Assembly (NCBI RefSeq): GCF_020164745.1
Contig: NZ_JAIUGV010000013.1
Span: forward strand, 62,001-126,000
DNA from: Mesorhizobium sp. ES1-4
Lineage (GTDB): Bacteria; Pseudomonadota; Alphaproteobacteria; Rhizobiales; Rhizobiaceae
DNA: 64,000 nucleotides
Reading direction: 5' to 3'
A program made the position numbers and the translations under genes. Numbering within the stretch: the first letter of the stretch is position 1; every line of letters starts with the position of its first letter. Of the stretch, positions 46,453 to 56,074 are shown in pieces. Below the pieces are notes generated by a model. It searched no databases and was not told the DNA's origin. It worked only from the letters and a program-made list of their open reading frames with translations.

Positions 46453-48006
46453 GAAAGCGCCTTTCGCCGGCGCGCCGGCTATGACGCTCGCCTCCTCCGG
46501 CGTGACGACGATCCTTTGGCGGGCGCCGCGCACACCGATCTGCCCGCCTATCAGCACCGCGACATCGAAGGACAGCGCGATCGTGACTGGATGGGTCTTA
46601 CGCAAACATGCAGCAGTGCCACCGCGATCAGGACTTCATCCGCCCCACAAAGACCCGAGCGCGAGGGACGACGTGTAAGGCAACATGTCATCCTCGATAA
46701 TGATGCCGCGCATAAAGAGGTAAGGTCCCTCGTCGTACCGGCGAGCCCCTTCGCTGGGTCTCGCGAGGGTCTGGTTTGCGAACGTCGACCGACAGCATCA
46801 CGGCATGGGCGGCCCCATCGGTAGGCAAGCATTGACCGTGCCATCAGCGTTGAGGCAGCGCAGAGCCCAATTTCCCGGTGCCAGCCGGTACGTTGGAGCT
46901 TCAACTGTGGCCAGCCAAGCGGGCCGAGGCCGTGAAACTCCTGATACCCTGGACCGTCCGGATTGCAACGCACGACGCCTTGGTCTCGCGCCAACGTCCA
47001 TTGACGCTCAGCGAAGCATCATGCGGACGAGCTGGGAAAGCTTGGCCGGGCCGGCGCCTTCCCAGGCGCATGGGACGCGCGACGACCCATGTGGACCTTG
47101 GATTTCACTACGCACTTACGCTGCTTTGGCCTTGTCAGCAGCCTGAGCATAAAGCGTGCTCAGCTTTCAGGGCGAGCCTCTTTCATGTTGATAGCATCTG
47201 TCGTCATTCAGGATCGCCCCATTTTCGCATGCCGCTTGCAGCTTTCAGACTGTTGTCAGCCAGGGCCGCCATAAAGGGTCTCGTTTAACGCATTCGGGAG
47301 GCTTCATCACTCGACCACATTAATTTCGGGCCGTTCGCCGGCGCTCCGAATGGCACTTAACACCAGATCCTCTCCAAACCCGTGATGATCCAAGAGGAAA
47401 ACGAAAAATCCCTAAATCATAAAAAAGCACCGATACGGTCGGCTCCAGGCTGATGAAATTGCGGTCTCACTGGCCACGCACGATACTTGCGATGGCGATG
47501 GCCATTGCAAAGGCCGGTCAAGCACCCAAGACGCTGACAAGCACGCCTCCGACCAAAGCTCGATCGTTGGCAGCCTTTCTAGCCGTATACTTGGGGCATT
47601 TTGGGACGGCGATCCGGACGCCGATTAAAACCTGCCGGTCGTCTAAATGGAATGGTTGGTCCGGGTCCTTACTGGACCTGCGCCAACCCGATCGGGCCGG
47701 CGCACAGGGGCACCCAGACAATTGGACACGTCGCCTTTGCGCGGCGGCTTGCACTTTCTCGGATGGCCTTTTTTCTCCCCGGGCGAAATCGAGCGAGCGG
47801 TGAGGCGGAGCCTTCGATTTTGCCGATCATGTCGTGTCGCTTCGATCGAACTGCTCAGACGATGATAGCGGCATTGATTGCCGCGGCCGAAATGCGTTGT
47901 GTGAAGTACGATTTCTACGCCGTATACATACTGCCGTACAGTTCGCCCTGTCAGCAGCCTTGCCAGCAATCCGCCCTGTGTCCAACTGTCGTCGAATTCA
48001 CCGGTG
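46453..48006. other. no intact gene; contains inverted copy of autotransporter upstream region
   Basis: Apart from 47022-47285, which is an inverted copy of 26411-26672, I see no gene. Open frames in 46550-47000 and 47450-48000 have no family features. A TetR-operator-like run (GTATACATACTGCCGTACAG) at about 47921 is unassigned. Confidence 0.5.
47243..47259 (+). promoter_or_regulatory. copy of the OmpR-type direct-repeat box
   Basis: TTTCAG-ACTGT-TGTCAG, inside the inverted copy of the autotransporter upstream region. The downstream 20 bases (AGGGCCGCCATAAAGGGTCT) match too. No gene follows, so it is a stranded promoter. Confidence 0.5.
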
Positions 48007-49335
48007 TCATTGAGGAATTCGTATGATCGCCTCGAAACCATCATTGCGACCGCGGGCGGGCGACGCAAGCTCTAGACTGCCACCGATCCGCTGGATAACC
48101 ATGTTAGCGATATGTAGACCAAGGCCTGAGCCCGCAGCAGGAGTAGCACCACGACTAAATCGCTTTGTAAGCCCTTCGAGGTCGGGGAGGGGCACCACCG
48201 GTCCGGCGTTTGCAATAGCGATGGTTCCATCAGTTTGGACGGAAACTGTTGTCGGAACAGTGGGCAGTCCATGTATCAGCGCATTCTCGATCAGGTTACG
48301 AAGGAGGATCCCAAACGCATCGACATCCACTTTGCGCATCAAAGTGGGGCAGCCGTCGACGTTAAGATGCAGGCGTCCGGCATATTGCGGCTTTTTCCTC
48401 AGGTCATCGATTTCCAGCCGAACCGATCGGACAAGATCGATCGCGTGATCCGCCATGCCAACCCCCGATTCGGCTTGAGCGAGCTGAAGCACTTTTTCGA
48501 CAAGGCGGCCAAGGCTCGACAGCGCTTGCTCGATGCCGCGCGCACGCATTTTGGCCGACCCATTGGGAAGCTCGGCCACTAATCTCTGCATCTGAGCGAT
48601 TGAACCTGCGATCGGCGTGCGCAGTTCATGCGCACTGTTTGCGGCGAACTCGCGTTCGGCCTCGAGAGCCGCCCGCAGACGATCGAGAAGCCGATTGACG
48701 GATGCCGCGATTGGAGCCAACTCTGCCGGGAAATCGCCCAAGTCCATTGGTGACAGATTGCCGCCGTCGCGCGATCCGATCTGCTGTCGCAGTACCTCGA
48801 TTGGCCGCAGCGAGCGCCGGATCACGATCCACCAAACAGCTAAGCTAAAGGGCAGGAGCACGAGTGTCGGAAGGAAGACAAAAAGTGCGCCCTTCGCGAT
48901 TGTGGTACGGCGGCCATCAAGCGGTTCGGCCAACTGATGATACACGCCGTCTTGGATCTCCTCTGTGTAGACGCGGTAATCAGCGTTTCGCCAAAAGCCG
49001 TTACTCAGGGGAGCATCAGGGAAGGGCTGCTGACCCTCTTCCGGTTCAGAAATAAGCACTACCCCGTACTTATTAATAACCTGCTCACGATAGGTCCAGT
49101 ACTTTTCATAAGTTGGCAAGTGGTTATTGTATTGATCAACGTGTTTTCCATTCAAGACCTTGATCAGCTCTGGTTCTCTGTACTCTGCGCTCCCCTGGAG
49201 CAAGTCATCCGAACTTTCGTTTACATTATTGCAAAAAATGAACGCAGCAATGGTTGGGGCGGCGATCCAAACCAGGAGCGTTGCCCCGCCTAACCACGAT
49301 ATCAGCTTTCTCGTCATGCTGTTCGAGTTCGTCAT
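48007..49335 (-). CDS. two-component sensor histidine kinase
   Basis: A 442-residue inner-membrane kinase. TM1 is at about residues 12-34 and TM2 at about 150-172; the ~115-residue periplasmic loop between them would sense the signal. The HisKA box is SAHELRTPIAGSIAQM, the N box is LLRNLIENALIHG, and the G box is GSGLGLHIANMVIQRIGG. Its start overlaps the stop of the response-regulator gene by four bases, so the two are co-translated. The domain order matches the PmrB/QseC/TctE type. The signal is unknown. Confidence 0.92.
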   Translation of the reverse strand: MTNSNSMTRKLISWLGGATLLVWIAAPTIAAFIFCNNVNESSDDLLQGSAEYREPELIKVLNGKHVDQYNNHLPTYEKYWTYREQVINKYGVVLISEPEEGQQPFPDAPLSNGFWRNADYRVYTEEIQDGVYHQLAEPLDGRRTTIAKGALFVFLPTLVLLPFSLAVWWIVIRRSLRPIEVLRQQIGSRDGGNLSPMDLGDFPAELAPIAASVNRLLDRLRAALEAEREFAANSAHELRTPIAGSIAQMQRLVAELPNGSAKMRARGIEQALSSLGRLVEKVLQLAQAESGVGMADHAIDLVRSVRLEIDDLRKKPQYAGRLHLNVDGCPTLMRKVDVDAFGILLRNLIENALIHGLPTVPTTVSVQTDGTIAIANAGPVVPLPDLEGLTKRFSRGATPAAGSGLGLHIANMVIQRIGGSLELASPARGRNDGFEAIIRIPQ

Positions 49336-49991
49336 GTGACCACGAGCCTGTATCCGGAGCCACGCACGGTTGCTATTCTATCCCCGCCGATCTTCTTGCG
49401 GAGCCGGCTGACATAAACCTCCACTGTGTTGCTCTCGAACTCCGAATTGAATGAATAAAGCGCGTGCTCGATCCTCCCCTTTGAAACGACCGAACCGGGC
49501 CGGCGTAGAAGGCAGTCGAGCACCGCCCATTCGCGTCCAGACAGGTGGACCTCCTGCCCGTCGCGGAAGAGGCGTCGCTCGGCTGCCTGTATGGAAAGCG
49601 TCCCAACCGAAAATTGCGGCTCCGGAAAATGCCCTTGGCGACGTGCCACTGCACGGATGCGTGCCGAGAGTTCCCCCAGATCGAACGGCTTGACCAAATA
49701 GTCGTCGGCGCCAGCGTTGAGCCCCTCGATGCGATGCGAAATCCGATCGCGGGCTGTCAGAATGATGACCGGCGTTGTATCAAGCCCCTTGATCAGCTCC
49801 CGCAGATAGTCGATGCCATTGCCGTCCGGCAGGTGAACGTCGAGCAAAATAACGTCGTAGCCGGCCACAGCTGCATGACCGCGCGCTCCGGACAGGCCCT
49901 CGGCCCAGTCGACCGCGTGGCCACCAGCCACCAAATGATCGTGCACAGCACTTCTAAGGTCGTCGTCGTCTTCAATGAGCAGTATTCGCAT
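49332..49991 (-). CDS. OmpR family response regulator
   Basis: A 219-residue protein. The receiver domain has the acidic pocket IEDDDD, phosphorylated Asp51 in VILLDVHLPDGNG, and Lys in DDYLVKPFDLGEL. The winged-helix domain has LSGREWAVLDCLLRRPGSVVSKGRIEHALYS and VEVYVSRLRKKIGGDRIATVRGSGYRL. The PmrA/QseB type binds two hexamers 11 bases apart. Exactly such boxes lie in the gap to the divergent lipoprotein gene, one facing each way, suggesting autoregulation. A broken copy is at 51215-51746. Confidence 0.93.
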   Translation of the reverse strand: MRILLIEDDDDLRSAVHDHLVAGGHAVDWAEGLSGARGHAAVAGYDVILLDVHLPDGNGIDYLRELIKGLDTTPVIILTARDRISHRIEGLNAGADDYLVKPFDLGELSARIRAVARRQGHFPEPQFSVGTLSIQAAERRLFRDGQEVHLSGREWAVLDCLLRRPGSVVSKGRIEHALYSFNSEFESNTVEVYVSRLRKKIGGDRIATVRGSGYRLVVT

Positions 49992-50043
49992 CAGGCTGCC
50001 GAGCTCCGGTATGAGGGCAAGGCTCCTGCCTTATTGATCGAAG

Positions 50044-50101
50044 CTGACAGTAGGCTGAACCGGCGCCAGCGAATATCTGGGGGCTTTCAGGCTGCTGTCA
50101 G
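50044..50101. promoter_or_regulatory. two divergent direct-repeat boxes for the response regulator
   Basis: On the plus strand TTTCAG-GCTGC-TGTCAG (50085-50101) ends 50 bases before the ATG at 50151. On the minus strand GTTCAG-CCTAC-TGTCAG (50060-50044) faces the response-regulator gene, 53 bases before its start. The second hexamer is the same in all sites. Both are conserved in the duplicate at 51796-51855. Confidence 0.68.
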
Positions 50102-50150
50102 CTACAATTGCAAGAAAGGGGTCGTTAACAAAGCCAAACGAAGAGGCCTT

Positions 50151-50648
50151 ATGAAACCCCTCCTGATCTCGGCACTTTTGCTCAATGTGACCACCGGCGG
50201 CTGTACACTGGTTGGCGGGCAATTCGACGTGGCGGTCAACGAATGGCAGCCGCGCCACGCGTCAATGTCCAGGCTTGAAACTGACAGGTGTCTTAAATAC
50301 GAGGGCACCGTAGCGGGTGCCTCCAGTTATCGAACAGTGCCTAGCAGGTCAGAAGTGCACTTTGACCATAGGGGTCGTCCGTATTTTCGGCGCTCGCGAA
50401 CAGAGTCGACGGTCAATCGATGCGCCACTGCCAGAGTCTGGAACGGTCAAGTGTTTGTTATCCCCCGTCCGGGCCATATTCTCTGCCGAGGACCAAGAAG
50501 GCCCTATTTTCGGTGCCCACGAACAGAGCCAACGGTCAATCGATGCGCCACTGCCAGGGTCTGGAACGGTCAAGTGTTTGTGATCCCCTGTCCCGGCCGT
50601 GTTCTCTGCCGAACTCGCCCTTGTAGTCGGCACACCAAAGATCGTTAG
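50151..50648 (+). CDS. small secreted or lipoprotein-like protein with a 41-residue tandem repeat, 3' end disturbed
   Basis: From the ATG at 50151: MKPLLISALLLNVTTGGCTLVGGQF, a signal peptide with a lipobox-like Gly-Gly-Cys. Then comes a 41-residue unit (PYFRRSRTESTVNRCATARVWNGQVFVIPRPG...) present twice in tandem and nearly identical in DNA (period 123 bp). The last ~17 codons run into IS481-like sequence, so the natural C-terminus may be lost. It is divergent from the response-regulator gene and has its direct-repeat box. Function is unknown; envelope stress output is plausible. Confidence 0.6.
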   Translation: MKPLLISALLLNVTTGGCTLVGGQFDVAVNEWQPRHASMSRLETDRCLKYEGTVAGASSYRTVPSRSEVHFDHRGRPYFRRSRTESTVNRCATARVWNGQVFVIPRPGHILCRGPRRPYFRCPRTEPTVNRCATARVWNGQVFVIPCPGRVLCRTRPCSRHTKDR

Positions 50649-51048
50649 GGCGACAGCCGTTTGAAAGTGGTGTCCCCGTCGCCCTGTTGCGCCTGCGCTT
50701 GCGGCGCTCGACCATGCCGTGGCGGTCGAGCACGGCATGCACGGCCGAGATCGCGGGCCGGTGCACATCCGGATACAGCCGGGCCAGCCGCTCGCGTATC
50801 TTCGGCGCACCCCATGTCGGCTTGTCTTGCTTGAGGCGCACAATCAGCTTCTCGATTTGAAACGGAAGCTGATTGGCGTGGCGATAGGGCCGCCGCGATC
50901 GGTCCGTCAGCCCTCCAGGCCGCTGTCGTTGTAGCGCGTGAGGATCTTGTAGCCGGTCTTGCGCGAGATATCGAACTCCCGGCAAAGCACCGCCATCTTC
51001 TCGCGTCCAGCAGCCGGGCGACGAACTTCAGCCGCTCTTCCATGACGT
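50597..51048 (-). pseudogene. IS481-like transposase fragment
   Basis: Minus-strand pieces: MEERLKFVARLLDA, GLTDRSRRPYRHANQLPFQIEKLIVRLKQDKPTWGAPKIRERLARLYPDVHRPAISAVHAVLDRHGMVERRKRRRNRATGTPLSNG, then NDLWCADYKGEFG at the first DDE aspartate. The rest is missing and the 5' part is frameshifted. It is a different lineage from the intact element at 7767. Confidence 0.85.
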
Positions 51049-51214
51049 TACACTCCTTCCAAGGCACCTTGCTCTCCTTGCAAAGGGCCGAAAGTGTAAC
51101 CCATCTATCCGGAATGAACTGTCACCCATCTCTCGGGAAGGAAAGTCATGGCCAAGGCAACTGGAAGCCGAATTTTCTTTTAGAGTATGAATCAGCGCCG
51201 TCTGCCGAAAAGCG

Positions 51215-51746
51215 CGTCCACGATCTTCCCTTTTGAAACGACCGTGCAGGGCTGGGGCAGACGGTAGTCGAGCACCGCCCATCCGCGTCAAGTCAGGTAG
51301 ACCTCCTGCCCGTCGCGGAAGAGGCGTCGCTCGGCTGCCTGTATGGAAAGCGTCCCAACCGAAAATTGCGGCTCCGGAAAATGCCCATGGCGACGTGCCA
51401 CTGCATGGATACGCGCTGAGAGTTCCCCCAGATCGAACGGCTTGACCAAATAGTCGTCGGCTCCAGCGTTGAAGCCCTCGATGCGATGCGAAATCCGATC
51501 GCAGGCTGTCAGAATGATGACCGGTGCCGATTCAAGTTCCTTGATCAGCTCCCGCAGATAGTCGATCCCATTGCCGTCCGGCAGGTGAACGTCGAGCAAA
51601 ATAAGGTCGTAGCCGACCACAGCTGCATAATCGCGCGCTTCGGACAGGTTCTTGGCCCAGTCGACCGCGTGGCCACCAGCCACCAAATGATCGTGCATAG
51701 CACTTCCAAGGTCCTTATCGTCTTCAGTGAGCAGTATTCGCATCAT
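51215..51746 (-). pseudogene. truncated copy of the OmpR family response regulator
   Basis: The open frame 51288-51746 gives 152 residues closely matching the regulator at 49332. The receiver domain is complete with the phosphorylation Asp (LILLDVHLPDGNG). A stop falls at the start of the winged helix (GQEVYLT); similarity continues out of frame to 51215. A free receiver domain could still be made, but it cannot bind DNA. Confidence 0.82.
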
Positions 51747-51795
51747 GCTGCCGAGCTCCGGTATGAGGGCAAGGCTCCCATCTTATTGGTCGAAG

Positions 51796-51855
51796 CTGAC
51801 AATAGGCTGAACCGGCGGCAGCGAATTATTTGGGGAGCTTTCAGGCTGCTGTCAG
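51796..51855. promoter_or_regulatory. duplicate pair of direct-repeat boxes
   Basis: GTTCAG-CCTAT-TGTCAG facing the regulator copy (51812-51796) and TTTCAG-GCTGC-TGTCAG facing the gene at 51906 (51839-51855). The spacing to the ATG is again 50 bases. Confidence 0.6.
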
Positions 51856-51905
51856 CTACAACTTGCAAGAAAGGGGTCGTTAACAAAGCCAAACGAAGAG
51901 CCCCT

Positions 51906-52331
51906 ATGAAACCCGTCCTGAACTCGGCACTTTTGCTCAATGTGACCCCCGGCGGCTGCATCAGCAAATTGATTTGGGAAACAGGCGCGCCGGTTCTAAT
52001 GACCGACGCAGGCCGAGGTCTGGAGCTGGACCAGCGAACGGCGTCTTCGGTTTTTCAGGCAACAGCCACATGGAAGAATATGATTGGCTCGACCATGCGC
52101 CGAGCTTTGTCGAACGGATTGGTCGCGGGCGCACTACCACAGATTATGGCAGGTTTACGCCCTGGCCTTGACACCCGGGGTGATCGTCACCGGCGGAGCC
52201 GCGGCGTACTGATCGGATATCTAACGTCGCTGAGTCTCTCGTCGGTGCAGTGGATCTCTCGGCTTAGCCATCATGCAAAAAACGACGGTTCCGCGACACC
52301 ACTTTTCAGGTCCGTGACACAGGCTTTGTGA
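51906..52331 (+). pseudogene. 5' copy of the lipoprotein-like gene joined to unrelated sequence
   Basis: MKPVLNSALLLNVTPGGCI matches the signal region of the gene at 50151. After residue ~19 the frame runs into unrelated sequence (SKLIWETGAPVLMTDAGRG...) to the stop at 52331, with no repeat unit. It may still be expressed from its box but is probably a fusion relic. The gap 52332-52497 holds only the upstream region of the next gene. Confidence 0.5.
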
Positions 52332-52497
52332 GCCGATCTGTTGTTCTTACCCCAGGCTAATGGCTGAACAGCTCTGTCGCCGGCTCGATGCGCCAGATGG
52401 CGCGATGTTTTGAACCCTTTCACGAGGCGACGGCAGCAGCCGACCGGCTCTCCTATCGCGGCTCCCGCGATCCACACACCCAACAAGGGAATCTACC

Positions 52498-53619
52498 ATG
52501 GTAATGAAGGCACCGGTTGCCGACGCTAGGAATGGGTCGGTAGTAGATCGGCTGGTCGGCATCGACCTCGCTCGGGGCCTGGCTGTCTTCGGGATGTATG
52601 CCGCCCATCTCGGTCCCGACCCCGGCGAAGGAGGACTAGTCGGGTTTCTGATGGAACTAACCCATGGGCGGCCGTCGGCCCTGTTTGCCGTATTGGCCGG
52701 TTTTTCAATCCTCCTGATTACAGGTCGCAAGGCGCCGAAGTCGGGGATAGCCGGTAGACAGGCCATCGCCAGAGTCGCAATTCGTGCCCTTGTTTTGCTC
52801 GCGCTTGGCTCAATCCTGGGCTGCCTCGGTACCCAGGTCGAAGTCATCCTAGAATACTACGGAATTTGCTTCTTGTTGGTATTGCCGCTCCATCGGCTCA
52901 GCGCATATCAGCTGGGCTTGATCGCTGCCGCTACGGCATTAGTTCTCCCGCAAGTCCGTTCCTCCCTTCTGTCGGTTGCCCCCAACCTCCTCGACCCGGT
53001 CTTCAACCTCATGGTCAACGGCTACTATCCCGCGGTGACCTGGGTTCCTTTCCTCATCGCTGGCATGGCCATCGCGCGCCTTAATCTTAATACGCTAGCA
53101 GCGCATTGGCGCCTTGGTCTGGCGGGGGTCGCGCTGGCCGTGTTGGGCCATGGGGGATCCTTGCTCGCGCTGAGTTCCCGCGCTTTGACTGAAACCTCCT
53201 TGTGGTGGTCTGACGTTGACGGCGCTTTTGAGCCTTCCAAGTCGTCATTTATAGTCAAGTCGTCATGGATAGCCGCACCTCATAGCGAAACGACGCTTTC
53301 GATCGTGGGCAGCACCGGTTGCGCAATGATCATCTTGGCGGCTTGCATGCTCGCTGTGGATGCGCTCCCGCGTCTGCGAAAGCTGGTCTGGCCAATAATC
53401 GCAGTCGGCTCGATGTCTTTGACGGCCTATGTGCTGCACATTGCGGGAATAGCCTATCTTATGAAGATAAACATTTTCAAAGACGAGAGCCTGTCCACGC
53501 TCTTTGGCTTCGTTGTGGTTATCAGCACTTTTGCGGTGCTTTGGCTGCGCATCTTCCAGCGAGGACCGATGGAAGTGCTGATGGGTAGGGTCGCAGATCT
53601 CGCGCGTCACATCCGCTGA
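52498..53619 (+). CDS. DUF418 / acyltransferase-like membrane protein
   Basis: A 373-residue inner-membrane protein with about ten hydrophobic segments. RLVGIDLARGLAVFGMYAAHLG at the start is the signature of the DUF418 / HGSNAT-like acyltransferase superfamily. HGRPSALFAVLAGFSILLI and the late GSMSLTAYVLHIAGI also fit. The ATG has AAGGGA ahead of it. Such proteins may acylate sugars or other envelope components; the substrate is unknown. It stands alone between the duplicated regulator locus and IS relics. Confidence 0.8.
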   Translation: MVMKAPVADARNGSVVDRLVGIDLARGLAVFGMYAAHLGPDPGEGGLVGFLMELTHGRPSALFAVLAGFSILLITGRKAPKSGIAGRQAIARVAIRALVLLALGSILGCLGTQVEVILEYYGICFLLVLPLHRLSAYQLGLIAAATALVLPQVRSSLLSVAPNLLDPVFNLMVNGYYPAVTWVPFLIAGMAIARLNLNTLAAHWRLGLAGVALAVLGHGGSLLALSSRALTETSLWWSDVDGAFEPSKSSFIVKSSWIAAPHSETTLSIVGSTGCAMIILAACMLAVDALPRLRKLVWPIIAVGSMSLTAYVLHIAGIAYLMKINIFKDESLSTLFGFVVVISTFAVLWLRIFQRGPMEVLMGRVADLARHIR

Positions 53620-53799
53620 GCACCGCCGCGCCCCGGCCTCCCGATCACATTACGGACAAGGTGGGGCTTTGTCCAAAGCTTGTTCGCGGCAGGGGAGGGT
53701 ACTTCCTCCCAGCCTGCCGCCTTGTTGATGGAAGCTAAAACGGTCGCGCAGGCGCTAGAGTTGCATCGGCATAATCAGCTTAAACTCGCGAAGTTAAAC

Positions 53800-54460
53800 C
53801 CGCGGTTGGTCTATCTCGGCCCGCCTCACCTGAAAGGCTAAGGTATCCGTTTCGGTCAAGGGTTTTAGGGGCCATTTTCGCTGCGCCTTGAGGAGAGCGT
53901 TTGCTAGGATGAGGAGCTTTCGCAACAAGATGATGACCTTTGCGGGTTTGCCTGCCGCCTTTAGCGCCTGGTATTTTGCCTTGAGGTCGGGGTTGAAGCG
54001 CAGGGCGAAGGGCCGGGCATGTAGAGGGCCTGGCGAACATTGGCCCGGCCGCCCCGGATGAAGGCGCGGCCGCTCCATTTTGCCGAGGCCGGCGAGGCTT
54101 GCGGCCTTTGGTTCCGAGTTCCGGCATGTCGATGGTGAGTGTGCAGGCGGTGGCATCCGATGCGCCATATGCTGGTCAGGATTTCGCGGCGCTGGACAGC
54201 GTCGGGATCGGCTTTCATGAGGGTAAGCATCGTCTGATCGATATCGCTGAGTTCACGTGGATCTGCTTCCAGCCACTCGTTGTTGTGGCGCCTGAGCAAG
54301 GCAAGCGGTCAAGGTCTGGCTCTGGTGCTGGCTGCGGTGCGATCCCCGCACGGGCCAGGTGCCGATCGTGTCGACGATCCACCTCGCCGCGACCAGAGAG
54401 CTGCTACTCTCTTCCGCTGTTCATTCTGGCCTCTTCGCAATGAATGTCATAAAATCACCT
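53800..54460 (-). pseudogene. IS110 family transposase relic
   Basis: Minus-strand pieces include PELGT..RKPRRPRQNGAA, ASLAGLGKMERP, FIRGGRANVRQALYMPG, ALRFNPDLKAKYQALKAAGKPAKVIILLRKLLILANALLKAQRKW, and upstream LKADPDAVQRREILTSI. This is the transposase_20 C-terminal half of IS110, with frameshifts. No RuvC-like N-terminus remains. Confidence 0.85.
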
Positions 54461-54469
54461 GTCGCAATT

Positions 54470-54720
54470 AATGGTTTTTGATTTGGCTCCTACAGCTGGC
54501 AGATATCGCCGAGAGTTCCGCAGAGAGCGTCGAAAGTTTTGGCCGCCTTCTTCCGCAGCCGCGCCTTGAGTTTTGAGCAGACCTGTCTTGATCGGGTTGA
54601 GATCGGGCGAGCATGGCGGCAGGATCAGGAGCCAGTGCCCCTTTGGCCAACCAGTGGGCGGCGCGTACCTTGCCGACAATCTGGGGTTCCGAACCCGACA
54701 GTTGGTTTTCAACCCGACAG
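54470..54720 (-). pseudogene. IS630 family transposase C-terminal relic
   Basis: GHWLLILPPCSPDLNPIKTGLLKTQGAAAEEG resembles the DDE end (LPPYSPDLNPIE) of IS630 transposases, but the final catalytic Glu is read as Lys and the frame breaks soon after. The stretch 54721-55162 beyond has no gene, only a weak -24/-12-like element at 55007. Confidence 0.75.
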
Positions 54721-55162
54721 TGGCCCGCCTCAGAGCAGGCTACCGCCCTTCGGAGCAGGCAGAAGCTAATCGAGGTTCGCGGGTTCCGGTTTGAATGTGC
54801 AGGTCGCTGCGCGCCTGATCTTTCGGTCTGGCGGCACATGACAAAAACTCTCATTTTGGCCGACGATACCCGGTCAGGAGCGGGTATCGCAGTCGAGAAG
54901 CGACCCGAGCACGTCCACAAGATGTGCCGAGTTTGCAAGGTGTGTCATTGTTTCTGTCAACGTTCGAGCGACAGCGCACGACGAAACGTCTGGCATACGC
55001 CTCGTCTGGCACGCGCCTCGCATATGTTGCAGTTGCTGCTGGAGATCAGGCGATCGAGTGGGCCTTGCAATTTTCCGATTTTGATGCGCCTAAAGTCTCG
55101 TGTACAAATCAGGCTGGCGTGAATGGCCTGCCTAAGTTGCGACTTATTACAAAGGAATGGAT

Positions 55163-55375
55163 ATGGCGACTGGAACGGTGAAGTGGTTCAACAGCACGAA
55201 GGGTTTTGGTTTTATTCAGCCTGACAACGGCGGTCAGGATGTCTTTGTCCACATTTCCGCTGTTGAACGAGCGGGCCTGTCGACCCTTAATGAGGGCCAG
55301 AAGATCAACTACGAGGTGGAACAGGATCGCCGCACGGGAAAGTCCTCTGCAGGCAGCCTCAGCAAGGCTGGCTAA
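55163..55375 (+). CDS. CspA family cold-shock protein
   Basis: A 70-residue single cold-shock domain from the ATG at 55163 (MATGTVKWFNSTKGFGFI), with AAAGGAATGG ahead. RNP1 (KGFGFIQP) and RNP2 (VFVHIS) are intact. Cold-shock proteins bind single-stranded RNA and DNA and keep mRNA unfolded. The C-terminal end, KSSAGSLSKAG, differs from the usual KSSADNLQ-type end, which suggests a small terminal change. Confidence 0.93.
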   Translation: MATGTVKWFNSTKGFGFIQPDNGGQDVFVHISAVERAGLSTLNEGQKINYEVEQDRRTGKSSAGSLSKAG

Positions 55376-55603
55376 CGGTCCGGGAAAGCCTTGGCAAGGT
55401 TCGTCATCGCCGGAACGCATTGACGGCTCGAAACCCGGGCCGGAGCATGCAAGTTAATGCCGCGGCAGGGATTGCTGGAGCCATCATGAATTACTCTGGA
55501 AATGAGGCTCTTGGACGGGAAAGGCGGGGCTCATCCCCGCCCTTTGATTCCGCGCAGATTGGGCCAACGGCTGCTGCGCGTCCGAACGACTGTTGATACG
55601 GAT

Positions 55604-56074
55604 TTAGGCTGCGACCTTCTTGCGGGTCCGTTTCGCCGGCGCCGTGGCTGGGGCTTCCGGCTCTTTCGGTTTGCGGCCGAGTCCCATGGTCTTGGCCAAG
55701 GCGGAGCGCGCAGCGGCGTAATTCGGCGCCACCATGGGATAATCCGACGGCAGACCCCATTTGGCGCGATATTCGTCTGGGGTCAGACCATAGTGCGTCG
55801 CCAGATGGCGCTTTAGCGATTTGAATTTCTTGCCGTCTTCAAGGCTAATGATGTAGTCCGGTTCGATCGACTTTTTGATCGGGACAGCAGGTTTTTTTAC
55901 AGGCACAGGCTCTTCTGCCGGTATGAGTCCAGCCGTGCCGTTTAGAGCCCCGTGCACTTGGGCGATCAGGGCAGGAAGCTCCCCCGCCGGGACGGGGTTG
56001 TTGGAGACGTAGGCTGATACAACATCGGCAGTGAGCTCGATGAGGATGTCGGTCTTGTGGGGTTCTTCTGTCAT
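55604..56074 (-). CDS. MucR/Ros family transcriptional regulator lacking the zinc-finger cysteine
   Basis: A 156-residue protein. The N-terminal oligomerisation part (LIELTADVVSAYVSNNPVPAGELPALIAQVHGAL) and the DNA-binding part (DYIISLEDGKKFKSLKRHLATHYGLTPDEYRAKWGLPSDYPMVAPNYAAARSALAKTMGLGRKP) are both typical. MucR proteins silence and control symbiosis and polysaccharide genes. The usual Cys before LEDG is Ser here, leaving Asp and the two His; zinc-less Ros homologues are known in Mesorhizobium. A nod box 470 bases upstream points toward it. Confidence 0.93.
   Translation of the reverse strand: MTEEPHKTDILIELTADVVSAYVSNNPVPAGELPALIAQVHGALNGTAGLIPAEEPVPVKKPAVPIKKSIEPDYIISLEDGKKFKSLKRHLATHYGLTPDEYRAKWGLPSDYPMVAPNYAAARSALAKTMGLGRKPKEPEAPATAPAKRTRKKVAA

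Noticed and set aside
47918..47945. TetR-operator-like repeat GTATACATACTGCCGTACAG
   Set aside because: No TetR or efflux gene is next to it; it cannot be told from chance or a lost promoter.
55007..55022. TGGCACG-CGCC-TCGCA, a -24/-12-like element ahead of the cold-shock gene
   Set aside because: Spacing is right but the -12 part is weak, it lies in a short direct repeat, and no NifA site is near. Cold-shock genes are not usual sigma-54 targets.
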